Assembly (NCBI GenBank): GCA_021807465.1
Contig: JAKBCX010000068.1
Location: 1-7,343, forward strand
Length of the DNA: 7,343 nucleotides
Origin: Pseudomonadota bacterium
Lineage (GTDB): Bacteria; Pseudomonadota; Alphaproteobacteria; Acetobacterales; Acetobacteraceae
Reading direction: 5' to 3'
The first letter of the stretch is position 1, and each line of letters opens with the position of its first letter. The position numbers were made by a program, and so were the translations under genes. The notes below the pieces were generated by a model. The model did not search any database and was not told the origin of the DNA. It saw only the letters and a list, made by a program, of their open reading frames with translations. Positions 1 through 5,516 of this stretch are shown piece after piece.

Positions 1-11
1 ACTGAAATGGC

Positions 12-52
12 GCGGTGGCAAGGCGGGGTTTGCCCGCCTTGCCACCGCTTTT
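12..52 (+). terminator. Intrinsic terminator, + strand
   Basis: A perfect 16-bp inverted repeat (12-27 pairs with 33-48, starting GCGGTGGCAAGG) encloses a 5-nt loop GTTTG and is followed directly by TTTT (49-52). This is the layout of a rho-independent terminator read on the + strand. No + strand gene lies before it in the window, so it would serve a gene ending to the left. The T-run is short, and the last three bases of the stem (46-48) are shared with the next palindrome, so the two structures cannot both form completely. Confidence 0.6.
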
Positions 53-108
53 CCAAAAAGAGAAGGGCCACCCCATGCCGGGATGGCCCTTCTCTTTTTG
101 GAAAAGCG
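46..108. terminator. Bidirectional terminator with 25-bp perfect arms
   Basis: Positions 46-70 are the exact reverse complement of 84-108, around a 13-nt loop (71-83) that can add three more G-C pairs (72-74 with 80-82). The arms hold a GGGCCA core flanked by AAAAAGAG on the outside, so the transcript of either strand shows a GC-rich stem followed by a U-rich tail. It begins 28 bp past the pstA stop codon and most likely ends the pstSCA transcript; in the other direction it backs up the + strand terminator at 12-52. The perfect arms are longer than a simple terminator needs, which leaves room for it also being a dispersed extragenic palindrome. Confidence 0.75.
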
Positions 109-136
109 TTAGAGACCCCGAGGGGTTTCACAAGCC

Positions 137-1015
137 TTATTTCGGGCTGCGCCGCACCGTCAGGCGCACGCCAATATTGATGGCCAGAACAATAAGCATG
201 ACCAGGAAGGCGGCGGCGTAAGCCAGCGCGTGGGAATGCGCGTCTGGCTGGTTGATGAAGGTCCAGATTACATAGGTGAGATAGGCGACCGGGGAATTTG
301 TGAACTGACCATCCCAGGGGTAATCGGACCAGCCGGCGGTGTAGATGAGCGGCGCGGTCTCGCCCACCGAGATGGCGAGTGCCAGCAGCGTGCCGGTAAT
401 AACGCCGGAGGAGGCCGCGGGCAGGATGACCTTGAACATTACCGTTGAGTCCCGCCCGCCGAGCGCGTAAGCGGCCTCCCGCATGGTGTTGGGCACTTGC
501 TGCAAGGCAAGTTCGGTAATGCGCGCCAGGTAGGGAACGATGAGGATGGCGATGGTGATGGCCGCCGCCGCCAGCGAGAACCCCCAGCCGAAGCTGATGA
601 TGAATACAATGTAGGAGAAATAGCCCAGCACGATGGAGGGCGTGCCGGTCAGCACATCCGCGAGGAAGCGGATGGTGGAGCCGGTTTTGTTTTTCCCATA
701 TTCCGAGAGATAGACGCCCGCCCCCACGCCGATGGGCACGGCGATGAGCATGGCGAAGATGGTGATGATGAACGTGCCTTCAATGGCATTGGCCAGGCCG
801 AGATTGGCGCCGCCCGTGTTCTTGGTGAACAGGTCCCAGTTGATGGCGGCCATGCCGTTAATGGCGACGACGCCCACAATGTCGAGCAGCGGGAAGATGA
901 CCAGTGCCAGGGCAATGAGGCAGGCGGCCCAGCCCAAGGTGCTGATGATGGTCCGGCGCAGCGCCAGCGCGTTGTTGCCGGGTTTGTGAATGACGTTACT
1001 GGCGCTTGCGGACAT
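137..1015 (-). CDS. pstA: Phosphate ABC transporter permease PstA
   Basis: One of the two inner-membrane subunits of the high-affinity phosphate importer; with PstC it forms the channel through which phosphate released by PstS crosses the inner membrane. The 292-residue protein has a strongly hydrophobic segment at about 28-52 and further ones near 80-102, 122-143, 148-163, 205-225 and 265-285, giving six membrane spans. The cytoplasmic EAA loop that contacts the ATPase is visible at about 180-208 (REAAYALGG, then a proline before SSGVITG). I chose the ATG at 1015, not the one at 1051, because GGAG lies 6 nt before it and the overlap with the pstC end is then only 20 bp, a coupled arrangement. 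The length is normal for PstA. The gene is last in its operon: a terminator follows 28 bp later and no pstB is present. The family is clear; the start is less certain than the rest. Confidence 0.93.
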   Translation of the reverse strand: MSASASNVIHKPGNNALALRRTIISTLGWAACLIALALVIFPLLDIVGVVAINGMAAINWDLFTKNTGGANLGLANAIEGTFIITIFAMLIAVPIGVGAGVYLSEYGKNKTGSTIRFLADVLTGTPSIVLGYFSYIVFIISFGWGFSLAAAAITIAILIVPYLARITELALQQVPNTMREAAYALGGRDSTVMFKVILPAASSGVITGTLLALAISVGETAPLIYTAGWSDYPWDGQFTNSPVAYLTYVIWTFINQPDAHSHALAYAAAFLVMLIVLAINIGVRLTVRRSPK

Positions 1016-1958
1016 TGAGAGCTCCAGAGCTAAGCAGTTTGGCGCCGGCATTCACGGCCAGCGTGATGAGAAACAGCACCAGCGCGATCTCGGACAAGGC
1101 GCGTACCGACATGTTGGTGGGGTCGGACTCGGCGCTGTCGAGCTGGCTGACGATGAAGGAGGCGATGGTGGAGATGGGCGAGAAAAGCGAGGTTGGCAGG
1201 ATGTTGATGCCGCCGCCAGAAACCATGAGTACGGCCATGGTCTCGCCCAGCGCGCGGCCCAGCGCCAGCACAACGCCGCCCATAAGTGTGGTGCGCACCA
1301 TCGGCATCATCGCCTTGGTCACCACCTCGAAATGGGTAGCCCCGAGGGCAAAGGCGGATTCACGGTTCTCCTTGGGCACCTGGCACAGCGCATCGTACAG
1401 GGTGGAGGCGATGATCGGCGTAATCATTAGTGCCAGCACGATGGAGGAGGCGAGCAGCCCATACCCGTTGCCGGTGGGGCTGATGTAATGGCCAATGAAT
1501 GGCACCAGCACGGCGATACCCCATAGGCCGAACACCACCGAGGGCACCACGGCGACAAGCTCTACCAGCATGGCCAAAGCCGGGCGGATGGGCGGCAGCC
1601 AGGGTAGGGCGCGGCGGGCCGTGCGCTCCAGTTCCGGCACGGCCTCGGACAGGAAAATGGCTGTGCCGGCGGACAGGGGCACGGCAATAAGGATGGCGAT
1701 GGCCGAGGAGGACAGCGTGCCAACGATGAAGGCGAGAATGCCGTATTCGGCGCCCGCGGGCACTTGAATGCCCCGCACCGTTACCGGGTTATCGTACAGG
1801 TCGCCCAAATTCCAGGTGATGCCGGTGATGAAGTGCAGCCCGTTGAAGATGATCGCCTGGCCCGAATAAGCCACCAAAAACAAAACAACCGCGGCAAGCG
1901 CGGCGGGAATGAACAGGCTGAGGATAAGGACGGAAAGACGGAAGGGGCGGAGTTTCAT
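996..1958 (-). CDS. pstC: Phosphate ABC transporter permease PstC
   Basis: Second inner-membrane permease of the Pst phosphate importer, partner of PstA. The 320-residue product matches the usual PstC length. It opens with a basic stretch (MKLRPFRLSV) and a membrane span at about 9-31. Then comes a periplasmic loop, followed by spans near 74-104, 128-154, 167-187, 222-245 and 287-308. The EAA loop lies at about 199-228 (RESAFALGATHFEV), followed by the conserved PstC stretch GGVVLALGRALGETMAV (227-243). The start at 1958 is backed by AAGGG a few bases upstream. The gene begins 57 bp after pstS, and that gap is almost filled by a hairpin with a T-run, so pstC transcripts probably come from read-through. 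Its 3' end overlaps pstA by 20 bp, implying translational coupling of the two channel subunits. Confidence 0.95.
   Translation of the reverse strand: MKLRPFRLSVLILSLFIPAALAAVVLFLVAYSGQAIIFNGLHFITGITWNLGDLYDNPVTVRGIQVPAGAEYGILAFIVGTLSSSAIAILIAVPLSAGTAIFLSEAVPELERTARRALPWLPPIRPALAMLVELVAVVPSVVFGLWGIAVLVPFIGHYISPTGNGYGLLASSIVLALMITPIIASTLYDALCQVPKENRESAFALGATHFEVVTKAMMPMVRTTLMGGVVLALGRALGETMAVLMVSGGGINILPTSLFSPISTIASFIVSQLDSAESDPTNMSVRALSEIALVLFLITLAVNAGAKLLSSGALNVRKRQ
1022..1025 (-). promoter_or_regulatory. Ribosome binding site that sets the pstA start
   Basis: GGAG on the - strand, 6 nt before the ATG at 1015. The in-frame ATG at 1051 has no comparable purine-rich sequence upstream and would place 56 bp of pstA inside pstC. 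Confidence 0.6.
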
Positions 1959-1975
1959 GGATCACCCTTTACGGC

Positions 1976-2005
1976 AAAAACCCTCCCGGCACGAGGCCGG
2001 GAGGG
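1976..2005 (-). terminator. Attenuating terminator between pstS and pstC
   Basis: Read on the - strand, CCCTCCCGGC pairs perfectly with GCCGGGAGGG (1996-2005 with 1981-1990 in + coordinates) across a 5-nt loop, followed at once by TTTTT (1976-1980). It starts 10 bp after the pstS stop codon and ends just before the pstC ribosome binding site. Placed inside an operon, it should stop most but not all transcripts, giving an excess of binding protein over permease; the hairpin would also protect the 3' end of pstS mRNA. That consequence is inferred; the structure is plain in the sequence. Confidence 0.8.
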
Positions 2006-2015
2006 CGTTTGGTAC

Positions 2016-3062
2016 TTACTTGATGCTGTCGATCTGCTTCAGCGTCAGCGCCTTCACGGAGGCGGGCAGCGGCAGGAAGTGGACCTGCTCCATGTAGCTC
2101 ATGGCGTTGCCGTCGTTCACGGCCCAGGTCAGGAAGTTGCGCACCGCGGCGGCTTCCTTCTTGTTCGCCATCTTGCTGTTCACGATCGCATATTCGTAGT
2201 TGACGATCGGGTAGGCATTGGTGCCCGGGGTGAACACGATGCTGATGCGCTCATCGGCCGGGGTGGTGTTGGCCACCGAGGAAGAGGCTTCGGAGATGGT
2301 CTCCGGCGTGGGCAGCACGTAGTTGCCAGCCTTGTTCAGCAGCGCGGCCTGGCCGAGCTTGGCGGCGGCAACCTGCTTGGCGAAGGAAATGCCGATATAG
2401 GCAATGCCGTACGGGTTGTTCTGCAGCGCGGTCACCATGCCGGGGTTGCCGTTGGCGCCGATGCCGCCGGTAACGGCCGGCCAGGAGATGGAGGTGCCGT
2501 AATGCAGCGAGTCAGACCAGGACTTGTCGGAGAAGGCGAGGTACTGGCTGAAGATGAAGGTGTCACCCGAGCCGTCCACGCGGTGGATGGGGATGATGAC
2601 GTGGTCCGGCAGGGTCACGCCCGGGTTGGCCGCGGCAATGGCCGGGTCATTCCACTTGGTGATCTTGCCCATGTAGATGCCAGCCAGGATGGGGCCGGAC
2701 AGGTTGAGGTGCGAAACGCCGGGCAGGTTATAGTTGATGGCCTGGCTGGAAATGGCGAGCGGGATGCTCAGCATGGCCGGGTGATCCTTGACCATGGCAT
2801 CGGAGAGATAGGCGTCGGAGGCGCCAATCTGCACCAGGCCCTTAATGGACTGCGCGATGCCAGTGCCCGAGCCGGTGGAGGCGGTGGTAACGCTCACATC
2901 CGGGTTCTTGGCCGTATAGGCGGGAACCCAGAGGTTGAAGAGCGGGTAGAGCAGGCTGGAGCCGGTTTCGCTCAGGCGCATGGTGCTGGCATGGGCGGCG
3001 CTCGCGGCCGTGGTAATAGCCAGTGCGGCGATGCCGGTGCGGAGAAGCTTCGAAAGTTTCAT
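2016..3062 (-). CDS. pstS: Periplasmic phosphate-binding protein PstS
   Basis: Captures inorganic phosphate in the periplasm and hands it to the PstCA channel. The ATG at 3062 gives 348 residues beginning with a clear Sec signal peptide: basic MKLSKLLR, a hydrophobic core at 10-20, and cleavage expected after AHA at residue 25. An upstream in-frame ATG at 3218 would add 52 residues ahead of the signal peptide and is rejected; AAGGA at 3073-3077 supports the shorter form, though its 10-nt spacing is long. Ligand-site motifs of the family are present: TGSS (33-36), STGSGTG (62-68), GASDAYLS (80-87) and HRVDGSGDT (160-168), the last matching the Arg-x-Asp-Gly-Ser-Gly loop that holds phosphate. 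It is first in the pst operon, preceded by a PHO-box-like site and followed by an internal terminator. Confidence 0.95.
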   Translation of the reverse strand: MKLSKLLRTGIAALAITTAASAAHASTMRLSETGSSLLYPLFNLWVPAYTAKNPDVSVTTASTGSGTGIAQSIKGLVQIGASDAYLSDAMVKDHPAMLSIPLAISSQAINYNLPGVSHLNLSGPILAGIYMGKITKWNDPAIAAANPGVTLPDHVIIPIHRVDGSGDTFIFSQYLAFSDKSWSDSLHYGTSISWPAVTGGIGANGNPGMVTALQNNPYGIAYIGISFAKQVAAAKLGQAALLNKAGNYVLPTPETISEASSSVANTTPADERISIVFTPGTNAYPIVNYEYAIVNSKMANKKEAAAVRNFLTWAVNDGNAMSYMEQVHFLPLPASVKALTLKQIDSIK

Positions 3063-3247
3063 CACGTTGCGTTCCTTTTGTTGGGTCCTGGTAGAGATCC
3101 CTGTTAGGACAGCGGGGCGCTGTCCCCGCTCGGGCACCGCAATAGGCGAAGCGTGTGACAATGGCGACGGGGTTTGCGTGTCAATTCCGTGACATTTCAT
3201 GGTGGTAAGCCATTGCACAGCATCTGTTCAGCCCCTAAAGCCCGCCC
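3063..3247. other. Divergent pstS / chromate-transporter intergenic region
   Basis: This 185-bp gap lies between the start codons of pstS (-) and the first chromate-transporter gene (+), so promoters for both must lie in it or close by. It holds the PHO-box-like dyad (3178-3195), another TGACA half site at 3156-3160, and, in the likely pstS leader, two mutually exclusive small hairpins: AGCGGGG with CCCCGCT (3111-3117/3124-3130) and GACAGC with GCTGTC (3108-3113/3119-3124). I see no near-consensus sigma-70 promoter on either strand. No small gene is evident. Confidence 0.6.
3178..3195 (-). promoter_or_regulatory. Putative PHO box (PhoB operator) upstream of pstS
   Basis: On the - strand the sequence is ATGTCACGGAATTGACAC: a perfect TGTCA followed 11 bp later by TGACA. 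The PhoB consensus is two TGTCA-type repeats spaced 11 bp, so the second repeat carries one mismatch. The site is 116 bp upstream of the pstS start codon, consistent with activation of pstS under phosphate limitation. The same bases form a perfect dyad, TGTCA-N6-TGACA, so the box can be read from either strand and might instead be an operator for a dimeric regulator. The genomic setting favours PhoB. Confidence 0.55.
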
Positions 3248-3796
3248 ATGAATGCTGAGCCTGCTTCGAGGTTGTCACATAGTACCTTGTTTATGGGGTT
3301 TTTCCAGGCGGGTATTTTGGGGTTTGGCGGGGTTTTGCCCATGGCCCGGCGCATGGTGGTGGATGACCGGCGCTGGATGAGCCAAACCGAGTTCAACGAG
3401 CTGTTTGCCGTGTGCCAGTCTTTGCCGGGGGCTAATATCACCAATTTCGCCGCGGTGCTCGGCATGCGTCACCGTGGTGTAACGGGCGCGGCGGCGGCGC
3501 TGGCGGGGTTGCTGGGCGCGCCCATGGCCATCATCATGGCACTTTCGGGGCTATATGCGCGCTACGGCACTTTGGCGCCGGTACACCATGCGCTGGCCGG
3601 GCTGGCGGCGGCGGCGGCGGGATTGCTGTTGGGCACGGCCGGGCGCATTGCCGCGCCGGTTTGCAAAAGCCTGAGCAATGTGGCGGTGGCTGTGCTGGTA
3701 TTGGCCATGGCGCTGCTGCTGCATCTTTCGCTGCCGCTTACCATGCTGCTGGCTTTGCCGCTGTCGCTGTTTCTCTCCGGCAGGGCCATGCCATGA
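3248..3796 (+). CDS. Chromate transporter family protein, short-chain, first subunit
   Basis: A single-domain member of the CHR (ChrA-like) family, 182 residues against about 400 for two-domain ChrA. The family signature is near the N-terminus: LFMGFFQAGILGFGG (14-28), then RRWMSQTEFNELFAVCQSLPG (41-61) with the conserved Leu-Pro-Gly, and NITNFAAVLG next to it. Hydrophobic, alanine- and leucine-rich segments follow near 80-104, 114-130 and 143-177. Known ChrA proteins export chromate, but many relatives have no tested substrate, so anion export is only a family-level prediction. The downstream gene encodes the matching second half and overlaps by 4 bp (ATGA), the usual bicistronic short-chain CHR pair. 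The ATG at 3248 has no good ribosome binding site; an alternative ATG at residue 16 would cut into the conserved segment and is unlikely. Confidence 0.88.
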   Translation: MNAEPASRLSHSTLFMGFFQAGILGFGGVLPMARRMVVDDRRWMSQTEFNELFAVCQSLPGANITNFAAVLGMRHRGVTGAAAALAGLLGAPMAIIMALSGLYARYGTLAPVHHALAGLAAAAAGLLLGTAGRIAAPVCKSLSNVAVAVLVLAMALLLHLSLPLTMLLALPLSLFLSGRAMP

Positions 3797-4311
3797 GCCT
3801 GTTGCTGCAACTGGCGGCACTGTTTGCCAAGCTCTCGCTTCTGGCGGTAGGCGGGGCCGGCGCCACTGTGCCGGAGATGGCACGCGAGGCGGTGCATGTT
3901 CACCATTGGCTTACCCCGGCGCAATTTGCCCAGCTTTATGCCATTTCCAATTCCGCCCCTGGGCCGAATGTGCTCATCGCCACCATTTTGGGCGCGCATG
4001 TGGCTGGGGTGGCGGGCGGCATTGTTGCCACGCTGGCGATGATTTTGCCATCATGCGCGCTGGCCGTGCTGGTGAACCGCCAGTTGGAGCGCCATGCCGG
4101 GGCGCGCTGGCGCCGCGTGCTGCAGGCGGCGCTGCTCCCCATTACGGCAGGGTTGCTGATGGCGGCGGCGCTGGTGCTGGCGCGGCAGGCGGATACGGGC
4201 TGGCTGACCCTGGCCATAACCCTGGCCTGCGCGGCCGCTTCGTACCAGACGAAGCTGCACCCGCTATTGCTGCTGGGTGGTGGTGCGGCGCTTGGGCTTT
4301 TATTATTTTAA
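3793..4311 (+). CDS. Chromate transporter family protein, short-chain, second subunit
   Basis: Partner single-domain CHR protein of 172 residues. Its N-terminal part parallels that of the upstream gene: LFAKLSLLAVGGAGATVPEM (10-29) corresponds to the GFGGVLPM region, and HWLTPAQFAQLYAISNSAPG (38-57) with PNVLIATILG corresponds to the WMSQTEF...LPGANI segment. Hydrophobic stretches follow near 61-95, 109-130, 137-150 and 157-172. In studied two-gene CHR systems both proteins are needed and probably insert in opposite orientations to form one transporter; I infer the same here. The ATG at 3793 overlaps the upstream TGA as ATGA, so translation is likely coupled; an in-frame ATG further upstream lies inside the first gene and is rejected. 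The stop is only 10 bp from the stop of the convergent hydrolase gene, with no terminator between them. Confidence 0.88.
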   Translation: MSLLLQLAALFAKLSLLAVGGAGATVPEMAREAVHVHHWLTPAQFAQLYAISNSAPGPNVLIATILGAHVAGVAGGIVATLAMILPSCALAVLVNRQLERHAGARWRRVLQAALLPITAGLLMAAALVLARQADTGWLTLAITLACAAASYQTKLHPLLLLGGGAALGLLLF

Positions 4312-4321
4312 GATCAGTGGT

Positions 4322-4978
4322 TTACCGCAAATGCTCGGCAAAAAACGCAAGGCTGCGCAGCTCGGCTAATTCCCAATCCTTGCGGCTATAGCTGGCGCGG
4401 GCATCGCAGCCAAAGCCGTGGTCGGCGCCTTCGTAAACATAAACCTCAATTCCCGGTTGGGCGGCGCGTATGGCGTTGACCGCGTCCATGGGAATGCTGT
4501 GGTCCAGCTCGCCGAAATGCATCTGCACCGGGCAGTTGGGGGTTAGGTCTTTTTCCTTGGCAATCTCGGCGCCGTACCAGCAGGAAGCCGCCCAGAATTT
4601 TTCCGTGCGGCAGGCCGCGCGCCAGGCAAGGCTGCCACCCCAGCAATAGCCGATGATCCCGGCCGGTATGCCGCCCAGCGCTGCCGCCGTGGCTTCAATG
4701 TCCAGTAGCACCTGCTCGGGCGGGATATGCGCGCGCAGTGCCACGCCTTCCTTTTTGTCCGCATCTTCGTAGCCTAGTTCCACGCCGCGCCGGGCGCGGT
4801 CGAACAAAGCGGGGGCCAGTACGCGGTAGCCATAACTGGCCAGGCGCTCGGCCACTTTGCGTATATGCGGGTTTACGCCGAAAATTTCCTGCAGCAGCAC
4901 AATTCCGCGCTGCGCGTTTACATTACCGGCCTCGAACACATCGAATTCATGGCCATCTGCGGCCTTCAGCTTCAGCAT
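4322..4978 (-). CDS. Dienelactone hydrolase family protein
   Basis: A cytoplasmic alpha/beta-hydrolase of 218 residues, close to the usual length, with no signal peptide. The catalytic Cys-His-Asp triad of the dienelactone hydrolase family is present: Cys112 in the nucleophile elbow GYCWGG (110-115), Asp159 in GELDH and His187 in GADHGFG. Glu31 in LLQEIFGVN matches the glutamate that restrains the resting cysteine. The segment after the histidine reads GFGCDARASY, as in the broad generic group of the family, and lacks the arginine four residues after the histidine that binds the carboxylate in true dienelactone hydrolases of chlorocatechol breakdown. No aromatic-degradation genes are nearby, so the substrate is probably something else and cannot be named. 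It lies 32 bp after rppH on the same strand and is likely co-transcribed; GAGAGG and CAGGA precede the start. Confidence 0.9.
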   Translation of the reverse strand: MLKLKAADGHEFDVFEAGNVNAQRGIVLLQEIFGVNPHIRKVAERLASYGYRVLAPALFDRARRGVELGYEDADKKEGVALRAHIPPEQVLLDIEATAAALGGIPAGIIGYCWGGSLAWRAACRTEKFWAASCWYGAEIAKEKDLTPNCPVQMHFGELDHSIPMDAVNAIRAAQPGIEVYVYEGADHGFGCDARASYSRKDWELAELRSLAFFAEHLR

Positions 4979-5010
4979 TTCCTGTTTCCTCTCGCCCTTA
5001 ATTGGCGGGT

Positions 5011-5469
5011 TTAGCCGTAAATAGCGAAATCGCGTGCCAGAATCTCATAAATTTCGCGTTTGAAGGTAACGGCCAGCGCGGGCAGCTCGGCCAGGGCCGC
5101 CCAGCGCCACGCCTCGAACTCAGGATGTGAATCTGCGTCGAGCTTAATGTCGGAATCCTGGCCCAGGAAGCGCAGGGCGAACCATTTCTGCCGCTGGCCC
5201 CGGTATTTGCCGCCCCAGGCCACGCCCAGCAGTTCCGCGGGCAGGTCGTATTGCAGCCAGTCCGGATGCTCGCCCATAATCTCGGCTTTGTCCGTGCCAA
5301 CTTCCTCGCGCAGTTCGCGGATAATGGCTTCGCGCGGGTCTTCGCCTTCGTCAATCCCGCCCTGGGGGAGTTGCCAGGCTCCGGCAAACCCGGCGCGGCG
5401 GCCGACAAACACCTGCTTATCCGGCCCAAACAGCACGGCGCCAACATTCAGCCGGTATGGTAACGGCAT
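5011..5469 (-). CDS. rppH: RNA pyrophosphohydrolase RppH (Nudix hydrolase)
   Basis: Removes pyrophosphate from the 5' triphosphate end of mRNAs, exposing a monophosphate that promotes attack by RNase E-type enzymes; cytoplasmic. The 152-residue protein begins MPLPYRLNVGAVLF, as RppH enzymes do (YRxNVG). The Nudix box spans residues 37-59: GGIDEGE, then REL, then EEVG with the metal-binding pair Glu55-Glu56; Thr59 stands where a hydrophobic residue is usual. Other RppH hallmarks are WQLPQGG (32-38), GQRQKWFALRF (91-101), HPEFEAWRW (115-123) and VTFKREIY (134-141). The ATG at 5469 is chosen over one 17 codons upstream because AAGGAG lies 6 nt before it and family members start here. It sits between ctpA (47 bp upstream) and the hydrolase gene (32 bp downstream), probably one operon. 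A diadenosine-polyphosphate hydrolase label has also been used for this family. Confidence 0.94.
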   Translation of the reverse strand: MPLPYRLNVGAVLFGPDKQVFVGRRAGFAGAWQLPQGGIDEGEDPREAIIRELREEVGTDKAEIMGEHPDWLQYDLPAELLGVAWGGKYRGQRQKWFALRFLGQDSDIKLDADSHPEFEAWRWAALAELPALAVTFKREIYEILARDFAIYG

Positions 5470-5475
5470 TGAATA

Positions 5476-5481
5476 CTCCTT
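5476..5481 (-). promoter_or_regulatory. Ribosome binding site that sets the rppH start
   Basis: AAGGAG on the - strand, 6 nt before the ATG at 5469. It is the best Shine-Dalgarno match in the window and rules against the upstream in-frame ATG at 5520, which would overlap the ctpA stop codon. Confidence 0.8.
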
Positions 5482-5516
5482 GTGGAACGCGGGGCGGAGC
5501 GTGCCGCCCCTTGCGC

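Noticed and set aside
1764..3107. Long open frame (447 codons) on the + strand opposite pstS
   Set aside because: It lies antisense to pstS and the 5' end of pstC, is rich in Gly, Arg, His and Val as expected of a GC-rich shadow frame, and resembles no family; pstS is unmistakable on the other strand.
3108..3130. Small alternative hairpins in the pstS leader as a riboswitch or attenuator
   Set aside because: Stems of 6-7 bp with no T-run and no recognisable aptamer; recorded only as part of the intergenic region.
3063..3218. N-terminal extension of pstS from an ATG at 3218
   Set aside because: It would put 52 residues with no family similarity ahead of a clear signal peptide and would run through the PHO-box-like site.
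3341..3350. CATGGCCCGG also found near 6810 as a possible repeat
   Set aside because: The match is ten bases, lies inside two unrelated coding regions and is expected by chance at this base composition.
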